DNA of 6,455 nt from Lentisphaerota bacterium (GCA_020201415.1 JAIVGW010000026.1:1-6455), one strand, 5' to 3'. Counted from the stretch's first letter, positions 1 to 5,917 are shown. The notes: generated by a model from the letters alone, not told the origin. Translations and numbers: made by a program.

Positions 1-7
1 CTGTTCG

Positions 8-52
8 ACTGTCCCTAAACTGTCCCTAATACTATCCCAAATTAGGGACAAT
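8..52. repeat. Helically phased TTAGGGACAGT repeat cluster with an inverted copy
   Basis: Read on the minus strand, the 11-mer TTAGGGACAGT occurs exactly at 18-8 and 29-19, and as a 9/11 match (TTTGGGATAGT) at 41-31. The copies are 11-12 bp apart, about one helical turn. An inverted copy, TTAGGGACAAT, lies at 42-52 on the plus strand. As a result 21-30 and 41-50 form a perfect 10-bp inverted repeat with a 10-nt loop. Phased copies plus an inverted copy look like protein-binding sites. Their position beyond the 3' end of a tRNA fits arm-type sites of a tyrosine integrase, but a remnant of a dispersed repeat such as a RAYT-associated element is equally possible. The repeats are seen directly; the function is inferred. 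Confidence 0.7.
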
Positions 53-161
53 CACACACCCGCACACAAAAGCACAAACCCGCAAAACGTAAAAAGGCAA
101 TATTCACAAAACCCGCATGAATAAAGGTCAAAATGCTTGTTTAAGGCGGTGCTGGAAGGGG

Positions 162-235
162 TGGGCCCGGCTGGACTTGAACCAGCGACCAGAGGATTAT
201 GAGTCCCCTGCTCTGACCAACTGAGCTACGGGCCC
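162..235 (-). tRNA. tRNA-Ile2 (anticodon CAT, expected lysidine-modified)
   Basis: The minus strand folds into a complete 74-nt cloverleaf. It has a perfect 7-bp acceptor stem (GGGCCCG/CGGGCCC), a GCTC/GAGC D stem, anticodon stem GGGGA/TCCTC with one G-T pair, loop CTCATAA, a 5-nt variable loop, and T arm GCTGG-TTCAAGT-CCAGC with discriminator A at 162. A CAT anticodon can mean elongator Met, initiator Met or Ile2. The T arm and variable loop closely match the Escherichia coli Ile2 tRNA as I remember it, and the acceptor stem has C4-G69 and C5-G68, pairs associated with recognition by the lysidine synthetase TilS. Initiator is unlikely because position 1 pairs normally with 72. The genome reads CCC after A73, so the terminal CCA must be completed after transcription. 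Confidence 0.93.
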
Positions 236-253
236 ATGGAAGCGTGAGTGTTA

Positions 254-281
254 TTTCTACCATTATTTCAGGCTGATACAA
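254..281 (-). promoter_or_regulatory. Putative sigma70-type promoter of the tRNA gene
   Basis: On the minus strand TTGTAT (plus 276-281) and TAGAAA (plus 254-259) are separated by 16 bp. This would place initiation near 247, about a dozen bases before the mature tRNA 5' end at 235. Spacing and position are reasonable, but both hexamers deviate from consensus and the region is AT-rich, so chance matches are likely. Confidence 0.3.
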
Positions 282-300
282 GTTTATTTTGTTACTGGGG

Positions 301-492
301 AGGAGTCAGAATGCAGGAGTCAGTAGTCAGAATGCGAGATTCAGCGAAGACATTTGAAGATTTATCTGATTCTTACCCATGACCTCAACTACGGTAACGT
401 TTCCGGGCTCAGAACGGTTTTGGTGGAGGTCAGCAAGTTGTTGGAAGCGTATTCTCGGGCCATTCAGAATTCTGGCTCCTGAATTCGCTGAG
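301..492. repeat. Patch of degenerate short direct and inverted repeats, no gene
   Basis: AGGAGTCAG occurs at 301-309 and 315-323, and AGTCAGAATGC occurs exactly at 304-314 and 325-335. Near the other end, 469-480 reads ATTCTGGCTCCT, which is the reverse complement of AGGAGTCAGAAT (301-312) with one mismatch. TCAGCGAA (341-348) is inverted exactly at 484-491. The roughly 190-bp stretch is therefore bounded by related inverted motifs, like a decayed small repeat element or an expansion hotspot. A 30-codon open stretch at 393-482 (plus) has no start or recognised family and is not called a gene. Together with the palindromic element to its right, this accounts for the gene-free interval between the tRNA and 666. 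Confidence 0.55.
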
Positions 493-519
493 CAGTTACG
501 TTTTAATAATCAATAGGAT

Positions 520-652
520 GAGGCTCTTGCAAAACCCCACGGGCGCGTTCATCTTCGGCTCACCGAGACGGTTCGCCCTACCCGTTTTGGCAGCAATCCT
601 GGAAGGTAGGGCGAGGCGTCTCGCCGAGCCGCTGGGGTTTTGCAAGAACCTC
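520..652. mobile_element. MITE-like long palindromic element (133 bp) with 5-bp target duplication
   Basis: Terminal inverted repeats of 20 bp with one mismatch lie at 520-539 (gaggctcttgcaaaacccca) and 633-652. A second pair of arms, 556-582 and 605-631, matches in inverted orientation at 23 of 27 positions. The left arm carries 16 extra bases (540-555). The element could fold into one long hairpin with an apical loop at about 583-604, and the right arm contains a smaller GGCGAG-gcgt-CTCGCC hairpin (610-625). AGGAT flanks it directly at 515-519 and 653-657, consistent with a 5-bp target-site duplication. There is no coding capacity, so a transposase would have to act in trans. It appears to have inserted in the leader of the universal-stress-protein remnant. 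Related copies elsewhere in the genome would confirm it. Confidence 0.72.
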
Positions 653-657
653 AGGAT
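653..657 (+). promoter_or_regulatory. AGGAT: possible Shine-Dalgarno of the usp remnant and right copy of the element's target duplication
   Basis: AGGA at 653-656 lies 10 nt before the ATG at 667, an acceptable though long spacing. The same pentamer flanks the palindromic element on the left (515-519). Removing the element and one copy restores a continuous leader, ...aatcaataggatgcttcatta-ATG. The insertion therefore seems to have hit the ribosome-binding site and kept it through the duplication, while placing a hairpin immediately upstream. Confidence 0.4.
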
Positions 658-666
658 GCTTCATTA

Positions 667-900
667 ATGAAATCATCACCGGCGGAAGGAGTTTTTGAAA
701 CGGTGTTATTCTGCACTGATTTTTCGATGAATGCCGACCTGCTGGTCATTGGCCGGCAGGGCCGCAGTTCCCTGGGACGGGTGTTGTTCGGCAATGTGAC
801 GGAAAAAGTGGTGCGTAAAGCCCGGTGTGCGGTGTTGGTGATCCCATTGAGTTTAAATCTGATCTCAGGCCGTGCGCCGCTTGCGGCACAAGCGGATTAG
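667..900 (+). pseudogene. Universal stress protein (UspA family) remnant with internal deletion
   Basis: The 77-residue reading frame starts at ATG 667 and contains both ends of a UspA domain joined together. Residues 10-18 (VFETVLFCTDFS region) match the first beta strand and TDFS loop. Residues 22-48 (ADLLVIGRQGRSSLGR then VLFGNVTEKVVRKA) match the C-terminal G-x2-G-x9-G nucleotide-binding motif, with GN where G(S/T) is usual, followed by the final strand AVLVIP. A normal UspA domain is about 140-150 residues, so roughly 80-90 residues of the middle are missing, apparently joined at the Asn-Ala-Asp of both flanks. The frame stays open, so an in-frame deletion is likely, but the product could not form a complete Rossmann-like fold. 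The last about 20 residues look like read-through and overlap the 3' end of holA by 36 nt. A TTG in the same frame at 640 lies inside the palindromic element and is not favoured as start. Confidence 0.8.
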
Positions 901-2016
901 CAGACGCTCCATTAAAAGGGCGCCGGGCAGACTGCTGGAAACCAGTTGTTCGCGCACTTGCAGGGTCAGCTGTCGTGCGGCAACCAATTCCGGCACGCTG
1001 AAATGGACGGCGCGCTGCAGCAGCATATCCCGCAGGTAAGGGTTGAGCAGTCTGCGGTCTACGGACAAAGCCTCCTGCAACTGTGGATGCAGGGTGCCGC
1101 CGGCGCTGAAACGGCGGCCGGGGTCGGGGGGCTTCAGCCAGCCCTGATCCACAGCCGCTCGCAGGATCAGCATGTTGCGGAAACGGATGTCCAGGCTGTT
1201 GACCAGGCGGATGGGGTCCTCCTTTTGAAACAGCAGCCGCCGCAAAATGGTCAGGGCTTTCACCAGGGCGCGATCGGCCACGGCATCCTCCAGATCCCAT
1301 ACAAAGAAATCGCGCCCGGGAGAGACGATAGCCTCAATATCCGCGACGGTCACGGTACGACGTTCGCCTAAATAGATATCCAGCTTGGTGATTTCCTGCT
1401 GCATATTGCGGGTGTCGGTGCCGACACGTGCCACCAGCGCATTGATGACATCGCGGTTTGCCTTTAGTCCGGCCTGGCGCAGCGCCTGTTCGGCAAAGCC
1501 GGCAGCGAGGTTGTCGCGGTTCCAGGGCTTGACCGGTTTAGCCTGTATCAGTGTGTCGTTTTGCTTGCAGTTCCTGGCCAGGGTCCACTTGTCGTCCGCC
1601 GCCGGTGCGGTGATAATCAAAAATAATTCCGGGGGTAATGCCGCCGCCGCCTGCGCCAGTTCTGCCAGTAGGGCCTTGATTTCACGGTTGCGCAGCAGTG
1701 TGCCGTTGTCCAGCATGGCGGCATTACGCCACCACAGCACCCTGCGTGCAGCGAAAAGATCGGGCGCCCGCAACCCCGCGAGCAGCGCGCGTAACACCGT
1801 TCCGGCTTCGGCGATGGTGGCGGCTGTACCAGGGAAGGTTTCCAGTCCGAAGGGCTGCGCTTCCGGTGTCAGCCATTGATTGATTTTAGCCCTGGCCCGC
1901 TGTTCAGCAAGAAAATCGTCGTTATCCACGATCAGCCAGGTTTGCTGGTATGTGGAAGGCTGAGAACGGGATGGGGAAGGCCGGTCCCCTGTTTTATTGG
2001 TGCGCTTGGCTGTCAT
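865..2016 (-). CDS. holA: DNA polymerase III subunit delta (clamp-loader subunit)
   Basis: The 383-residue product resembles DNA polymerase III delta, the clamp-loader subunit that opens the sliding clamp on DNA during replication. The N-terminal part (about 24-175) has the family's opening strand TYQQTWLIVDNDDFLAEQ and alternating strands such as LFLIITAP, typical of the degenerate AAA+ module. The segment RNMQQEITKLDIYLGE (203-218) matches the conserved delta motif of type R-x2-x-x2-E-x-x-KL. The helical C-terminal domain begins around FFVWDLEDAVADR (237-249), followed by ALTILRRLLFQKEDP. ATG at 2016 is chosen because AAGGA (2024-2028) precedes it by 7 nt. An upstream ATG at 2133 in the same frame would overlap the divergent HIT gene and adds an unlike N-terminus. 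The length is slightly above the usual 330-350. The similarity is strongest to PVC-type delta proteins as I remember them. The gene is divergent from the HIT-led series and convergent with the usp remnant. Confidence 0.87.
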   Translation of the reverse strand: MTAKRTNKTGDRPSPSRSQPSTYQQTWLIVDNDDFLAEQRARAKINQWLTPEAQPFGLETFPGTAATIAEAGTVLRALLAGLRAPDLFAARRVLWWRNAAMLDNGTLLRNREIKALLAELAQAAAALPPELFLIITAPAADDKWTLARNCKQNDTLIQAKPVKPWNRDNLAAGFAEQALRQAGLKANRDVINALVARVGTDTRNMQQEITKLDIYLGERRTVTVADIEAIVSPGRDFFVWDLEDAVADRALVKALTILRRLLFQKEDPIRLVNSLDIRFRNMLILRAAVDQGWLKPPDPGRRFSAGGTLHPQLQEALSVDRRLLNPYLRDMLLQRAVHFSVPELVAARQLTLQVREQLVSSSLPGALLMERLLIRLCRKRRTA

Positions 2017-2023
2017 GTAAATA

Positions 2024-2028
2024 TCCTT
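2024..2028 (-). promoter_or_regulatory. Shine-Dalgarno of holA, deciding the start
   Basis: On the minus strand AAGGA lies 7 nt before the ATG at 2016-2014. No comparable site precedes the alternative upstream ATG at 2133, so this site supports the shorter 383-residue product. Confidence 0.7.
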
Positions 2029-2064
2029 GCCGTAATCGGCTCTAAATGATATTTTTTCTGATTC

Positions 2065-2092
2065 AGCATACAGGAAAAAGCCCATTGTACAA
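2065..2092 (-). promoter_or_regulatory. Putative holA promoter in the divergent intergenic region
   Basis: On the minus strand TTGTAC (plus 2087-2092) and TATGCT (plus 2065-2070) are 16 bp apart, each matching the sigma70 hexamers at 4 of 6 positions. The -35 hexamer lies within the perfect palindrome TTGTACAA (2085-2092), at the centre of the 111-bp holA/HIT divergent gap. No equally good rightward promoter for the HIT gene was found by eye. Confidence 0.3.
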
Positions 2093-2127
2093 CCAGAAAG
2101 TGAAGTTGAGGGCGAAAGGGATCGGTT

Positions 2128-2610
2128 ATGCATAGAATGTGGGCGCCCTGGCGCATGGATTACATCTTGAAATCAAGGGAGCCGGGTTGTTTTTTATGTG
2201 ATATTCTGCAGGCTGATGAGGATCAAACGAATCTGGTCTTGCAGCGTGGTGAGCATTGTGCCGTCCTGATGAATCGTTACCCATACAATAACGGACACCT
2301 GATGGTCACGCCATACCGGCATGTCGATGCGCTGGAATCGATGCAGTCCGACGAGCATCTGGACATGATGCAGTTGGCCGCGCGAGCCTGTGAGCGGTTG
2401 CGCCGGGTGATCAACCCCGACGGCTTCAATATCGGCATCAACCAGGGTGCGGCGGCCGGCGCCGGACTGCGTGAGCATATTCACCTGCACATAGTCCCGC
2501 GTTGGAACGGCGACACCAATTTCATGCCGGTGCTGGCGGAGGTCAAGGTGATTCCCCAGTCCCTGCAAGAATTATGGGAGCAGTTGAATCAAGTTTCATC
2601 CGAAGCGTAA
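2128..2610 (+). CDS. HIT-family nucleotide hydrolase/phosphorylase (Ap4A phosphorylase-like)
   Basis: The 160-residue cytosolic protein carries the histidine-triad motif HIHLHIV at 117-123, in which the middle histidine is the nucleophile for nucleotidyl transfer. The context AGAGLREHIHLH then IVPRWNGDTNFMPV is typical of the branch that includes actinobacterial Ap4A phosphorylases. Other family marks are WAPWRMDYI near the N-terminus, a CFLC zinc pair (C21, C24) and NRYPYNNGHLMVTPYRHV (49-66). Substrates in this branch are dinucleoside polyphosphates or AMP derivatives; the exact one cannot be read here. The length is normal for the family. ATG 2128 is chosen because AAGGG (2116-2120) precedes it by 7 nt; ATG 2137 is an alternative that would remove three residues. 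It is first in the rightward series, with the aminotransferase 40 nt downstream. Confidence 0.9.
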   Translation: MHRMWAPWRMDYILKSREPGCFLCDILQADEDQTNLVLQRGEHCAVLMNRYPYNNGHLMVTPYRHVDALESMQSDEHLDMMQLAARACERLRRVINPDGFNIGINQGAAAGAGLREHIHLHIVPRWNGDTNFMPVLAEVKVIPQSLQELWEQLNQVSSEA

Positions 2611-2650
2611 TTCAGGTAAAAACTTTGGTCAATATTTTCGGGAAGCCTAA

Positions 2651-3976
2651 ATGCGCGCCAAAATATCCAATCTCAATGCCGGGTTGATGCGTTACGGCAT
2701 CCGGGAAATGGTTGAGCTGACCCAGCAGATTGCCGCCCGCGATCCGCAATTCAAGTTCATCGGCGAAAATATCGGCGATCCGCTGGAGAAAGGGTGGGAG
2801 GTTCCACGTTTTCTGCGGGAGTTGTTGCATGCCGTTGTTGATGGTGATCAGAAGCGGGCTTTCGGTTATACGCATTCCCGCGGCGACCTCGCCGCGCGCA
2901 TCTGGGTGGCGGAGAATGCGCGGCGGCAGGCGCCTGCCAGCCGTTTGGACCCGGAACATGTTTTATTTGCCAATGGCCTGGGAGGCGCCATCAGCATTCT
3001 GTACCGTTGCATGGGGCAGGGGGCCAGAATTCTGCAACCCAATCCGGGCTATCCGGCGCATATTTCCAGCGAGAGCTTTTTTGCCGGCGCCGCATCGCTG
3101 GGTTACCACCTGGATCCAGCGTCCAACTGGGAGCCTGATCTGGATCATATCGAGGCTCAGTTGCGTAGTCATCCCGAGATCGCCGGGATCCTGCTTATTA
3201 ATCCTAACAACCCCACCGGAACGGTTTGTCGCAAGCCGGTGCTGGAATCACTGGTCGATCTGGCCGAACGCCATGGCTTGCTGTTGATTTCCGATGAAGT
3301 ATATTTCCGGCTGGTCTATAACGGCGGGCGTCATGTGCATCTGGCCGAACTTGCCGCCGGACGGGCGCCCCTGGTGGTCATGCGCGGAGTTTCCAAGGAT
3401 GTGCCCTGGCCGGGCTCGCGTTGTGGATGGATGGAGTTTCACAATCTGGATCTGGATGATGAATATCGCCGTTTCTTCGAAGTCGTCAAGCGACCGCTGA
3501 TGCTGGAGGTATGCGCCACTACCATGCCGCAGGCTGTCGTCCCTCAGATCTATTCCCATCCGGAGTATCCGGTCTGGCTGGAAAAGTACACGCGGGAACT
3601 GGAAGCCAACGCCAATTCCGTTTACGATCTGCTTGCCGCGGTGAGGGGGCTGAATGTCACAAGGATCCAGGGAGCGTTTTACATGCTTTCTTCGTTTGAC
3701 CAGGGGGCGCTCAACGGCCGTCAGTCATTACCGGTCAAAAATCCGGAGGCGCGGGCCTATCTGGAAGGTTTGCTCGCGCTTCCCGGTGTGCCTCCGGATA
3801 AACGCTTTGCCTATTACCTGCTGGCTGCCACCGGCATTTGTGTGGTGCCGGCCTCGGACTTTGATTCGCCATATCCGGGATTTCGTATTACCACGCTTGA
3901 CCGTGATCCCCGGCGGCGTGATGCCACTTATCGTATTTTGGCGCAGTCCGTGACTGATTACCTGGCATCCGCCTGA
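2651..3976 (+). CDS. PLP-dependent aminotransferase, class I/II (fold type I), substrate unknown
   Basis: The 441-residue protein is a complete fold-type I aminotransferase of the COG0436 kind, a cytosolic pyridoxal-phosphate enzyme moving amino groups between amino acids and 2-oxo acids. Visible marks are FGYTHSRGDL near 71-80, NPGYPAH at 131-137, the cofactor-binding NPNNPTG at 184-190, DEVY at 215-218 (Asp contacts the pyridine nitrogen, Tyr the ring oxygen) and SKDVPWPGSRCGW at 248-260. In the last motif K249 should form the Schiff base and R257 bind the phosphate. R412 in GFRITT is the expected substrate carboxylate-binding arginine. All key residues are present, so it should be active. 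The specificity (aspartate, alanine, aromatic or other) cannot be decided from these motifs. The start is supported by GGGAAG at 2640-2645, 5 nt upstream. pgpH begins 41 nt after its stop. Confidence 0.92.
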   Translation: MRAKISNLNAGLMRYGIREMVELTQQIAARDPQFKFIGENIGDPLEKGWEVPRFLRELLHAVVDGDQKRAFGYTHSRGDLAARIWVAENARRQAPASRLDPEHVLFANGLGGAISILYRCMGQGARILQPNPGYPAHISSESFFAGAASLGYHLDPASNWEPDLDHIEAQLRSHPEIAGILLINPNNPTGTVCRKPVLESLVDLAERHGLLLISDEVYFRLVYNGGRHVHLAELAAGRAPLVVMRGVSKDVPWPGSRCGWMEFHNLDLDDEYRRFFEVVKRPLMLEVCATTMPQAVVPQIYSHPEYPVWLEKYTRELEANANSVYDLLAAVRGLNVTRIQGAFYMLSSFDQGALNGRQSLPVKNPEARAYLEGLLALPGVPPDKRFAYYLLAATGICVVPASDFDSPYPGFRITTLDRDPRRRDATYRILAQSVTDYLASA

Positions 3977-4017
3977 TCAGGAACTGAACTGAGTCGCAAC
4001 CACCATGGTATGATCCT

Positions 4018-5814
4018 ATGAAATTCCTCTGGTTGAAAAAAGTCACCAATAAACCGCGTACGCGATTAAAACAAAAGGTGCGCAGTGGATTCGAGGGGCA
4101 TGGCCCGGCTTTAATGGGGCGCCCCTGGGTTACCCTGACTGCCTGGTTGCTGATCTGGTTGACTTCATTGGTTTTAAGGACGCTGAATCTTCCGCTGGTG
4201 CCTGACAAACTGGAGTCCGGCATGATTTCAACGGTAGCGGTGCGGTCCGCGATAAGTTTCGAGCGCATGATGCCGATTGATACGGCGGCGCCGGCGCGCA
4301 AAAGCCAGGTGCCAGCCGGAACGACTCTGATCAGGCGCGGTGAGCGGATAACTCCGCAAACGCTGGAGTTATTGGATGTGTACGACATGGCCCTGCATAC
4401 CCGCGCCGGTCAGGCCCAATGGCTGACGCGGCGTCTGGGGGACGGTTTGGTGCTGGTTTCCGGTTTGCTGGCCACGCTTTTGTTTCTTGGGTTGATGTCC
4501 CGTTTTGACAACGATTACGGGCGGCATGTGATGCTGTTCTGGGTCATGTCCCTGTTCACTCTGATACCAGCGCAATGGCTGCTGCGCGTGGATCGCTTCC
4601 ACGATTTTTTCATTCAGGGTGATGTCGCTTTTCTCCTGCCCCTGGCACTGGCGCCTTTGTTGTCGGCGATTCTGCAGGGCGCCCTGCCGGCGGCGGCGAT
4701 CTGTTTCTGGGTGTCATTTTCCGCCGCCGTGCTGGCCGATTACAGTCTGCCGGTGTTGATCATCGGAATCGTCCAGGGCCTGGTGGTGGTGCGTTGGGCC
4801 CGACAGGTGCGTTCGCGCAAGGTGATTTTCCGATTGGGACTGCTGGCGGGACTGGCGGGGGCGGCCTGCGCTATGGCTTTTGCCCTGGTCAATTACACTT
4901 TCGGCGAGGCTTTGCTTAAAAACTGTTTATTCAGTCTCGCCAGTGGCATGATTTCCGCCCTGGCCACCCTGTTGCTGTTGCCTTTGTTGGAAATGATTTT
5001 TGGTATTACGACCGATATTTCACTTTTGGAATTGGCCGATATGGAACACCCGCTGCTCAAGCGGTTGGCGATAGAGGCGCCGGGCACTTACCAGCACAGT
5101 CTGATGGTGGCCAATTTGGCCCAGGCCGGCGCGGAAGCGGTGGGGGGGAATGCCCTCCGGACCCGCATCTGCGCATATTTTCATGATATCGGCAAATTGG
5201 TGAAACCGGATTATTTTGCCGAAAACATCCAGTTCCGGGAAAATCCCCACGATGACTTGACCCCACGCATGAGTTTTCTAGTCATTGCCTCGCACGTCAA
5301 GGAAGGCATCAGCCTGGCGCTGAAGTACAATTTGCCCCGACCGGTACTGGATGCCATTGAACAGCATCACGGCACCGGCATGGTTTCGTATTTTTACCAC
5401 AAGGCAACGCGCGATCAGGAGGCAGGCGCCGTCAAGTTGCGTGCCGATGATTTCCGTTATCCGGGACCCCGCCCCAAGGAACGGGAAGCGGTGGTTCTGA
5501 GCCTGGCGGATTCGATTGAAGCGGCTTCACGCTCGCTGACCAAGATCACTCCAGCCAGCATTGCCGGTCTGGTTGAGGATATTGTCACTGAGCGTCTGCG
5601 CGACGGACAACTGGATGATTGTCCCCTGACCATGGCCGAATTAAGTAAGTTGAAGCGTGTGTTTGTTTTTACCTTGACCAACATGCTGCATGGCCGGATA
5701 TCGTATCCCACTGATGAAAATAGAAATAAGTCAGCAACAGCGTCTGATCGCGATCAACCTGCCGGGCGTCCGGCGCCTGATGCGGCATCTGATGCAGGCG
5801 GCCGCGCGGATTAA
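4018..5814 (+). CDS. pgpH: PgpH/YqfF-like membrane HD-domain phosphodiesterase, predicted c-di-AMP hydrolase
   Basis: The 598-residue integral membrane protein has the PgpH order. It starts with a basic cytoplasmic N-terminus and TM1 (about 37-57), followed by an extracytoplasmic segment (58-140) and a bundle of hydrophobic helices (about 141-328). A cytoplasmic HD domain (about 335-565) comes last. HD-domain metal ligands are visible: H360 in GTYQH, H389-D390 in YFHDIGK, H426, H450/H451 in EQHHGT, and D498 in SLADSIEA. Family members hydrolyse c-di-AMP to pApA. The extracytoplasmic domain is only about 80 residues against roughly 200 in Firmicutes PgpH. It keeps the family's closing element VPAGTTLIRRGERITPQTLE (98-117). 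The canonical end MLHGRISYP is at 556-564; a further 34 low-complexity residues lie in the region overlapping ybeY. No strong Shine-Dalgarno precedes ATG 4018, suggesting coupling to the upstream gene. Confidence 0.87.
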   Translation: MKFLWLKKVTNKPRTRLKQKVRSGFEGHGPALMGRPWVTLTAWLLIWLTSLVLRTLNLPLVPDKLESGMISTVAVRSAISFERMMPIDTAAPARKSQVPAGTTLIRRGERITPQTLELLDVYDMALHTRAGQAQWLTRRLGDGLVLVSGLLATLLFLGLMSRFDNDYGRHVMLFWVMSLFTLIPAQWLLRVDRFHDFFIQGDVAFLLPLALAPLLSAILQGALPAAAICFWVSFSAAVLADYSLPVLIIGIVQGLVVVRWARQVRSRKVIFRLGLLAGLAGAACAMAFALVNYTFGEALLKNCLFSLASGMISALATLLLLPLLEMIFGITTDISLLELADMEHPLLKRLAIEAPGTYQHSLMVANLAQAGAEAVGGNALRTRICAYFHDIGKLVKPDYFAENIQFRENPHDDLTPRMSFLVIASHVKEGISLALKYNLPRPVLDAIEQHHGTGMVSYFYHKATRDQEAGAVKLRADDFRYPGPRPKEREAVVLSLADSIEAASRSLTKITPASIAGLVEDIVTERLRDGQLDDCPLTMAELSKLKRVFVFTLTNMLHGRISYPTDENRNKSATASDRDQPAGRPAPDAASDAGGRAD

Positions 5815-5917
5815 TCCCGCGCGTCACTGGACTGATCTTTCCCTGGTCCTGCTGGATGATGCCGGAATTGTGCCGGTCAACCGTCCTTGCTTTTTTTCGT
5901 CTAACCTTCCAAAATAA
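5714..5917 (+). pseudogene. ybeY: Truncated ybeY (endoribonuclease / rRNA maturation factor), 5' part only
   Basis: The 67-residue frame begins MKIEISQQQRLIAINLPG and continues through WTDLSLVLLDDAGIVPVN, matching the N-terminal half of YbeY, including the conserved D-x-x-I-x-x-x-N element. YbeY is a zinc-dependent single-strand endoribonuclease involved in 16S rRNA 3'-end maturation and ribosome quality control, normally about 145-165 residues. Similarity appears to run to N56-R57 or C59-F60 and stops at the T7 tract 5891-5897; the next codons (SSNLPK) are unlike the family and end at TAA 5915-5917. The TDVLSF block and the C-terminal HGxLHLxGYDH zinc motif are absent, and no continuation is seen in other frames up to 5976. 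The gene overlaps the end of pgpH by 101 nt in a different frame, with no clear Shine-Dalgarno. pgpH-ybeY adjacency is a common arrangement, which strengthens the identification. Confidence 0.8.

Noticed and set aside
58..117. ACCCGCA repeated at 58-64, 78-84 and 111-117
   Set aside because: The copies are short, irregularly spaced and in a low-complexity CA-rich stretch, with no clear function. They are not a CRISPR array, because the units are too short and uneven.
393..482. A 30-codon open stretch on the plus strand within the repeat patch
   Set aside because: It has no start codon or Shine-Dalgarno and resembles no family I know; it is probably chance or an unrecognisable remnant.
879..893. 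The 15-mer gcttgcggcacaagc is shared exactly with 6048-6062 in the LamG signal-peptide region
   Set aside because: The match is short, largely self-complementary and lies within coding codons at both places, with no similarity in the flanks, so coincidence is the simplest explanation.
877..895. Hairpin CCGCTTG-cggca-CAAGCGG near the convergent usp/holA ends, as a terminator
   Set aside because: It lies inside the last holA codons and no T-run follows on either strand, so it does not look like an intrinsic terminator.
746..1300. A 184-codon minus-strand frame overlapping the usp remnant and the holA 3' part
   Set aside because: Its composition is dominated by Pro, Arg and Ala, as expected for a shadow of GC-rich coding sequence, and both real genes it covers have clear family motifs.
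946..1371. A 141-codon plus-strand frame opposite holA
   Set aside because: It is the shadow of a well-supported holA frame; its translation has no recognisable domain or ribosome-binding site.
2730..3287. A 185-codon plus-strand frame inside the aminotransferase gene
   Set aside because: The aminotransferase frame has every expected motif; this alternative frame is Trp- and Arg-rich without any family resemblance.
4005..4021. Two tiny overlapping reading frames (ATG GTA TGA and ATG ATC CTA TGA), the second stopping across the pgpH start
   Set aside because: The arrangement could allow reinitiation, but there is no Shine-Dalgarno and such two- or three-codon frames are expected by chance.
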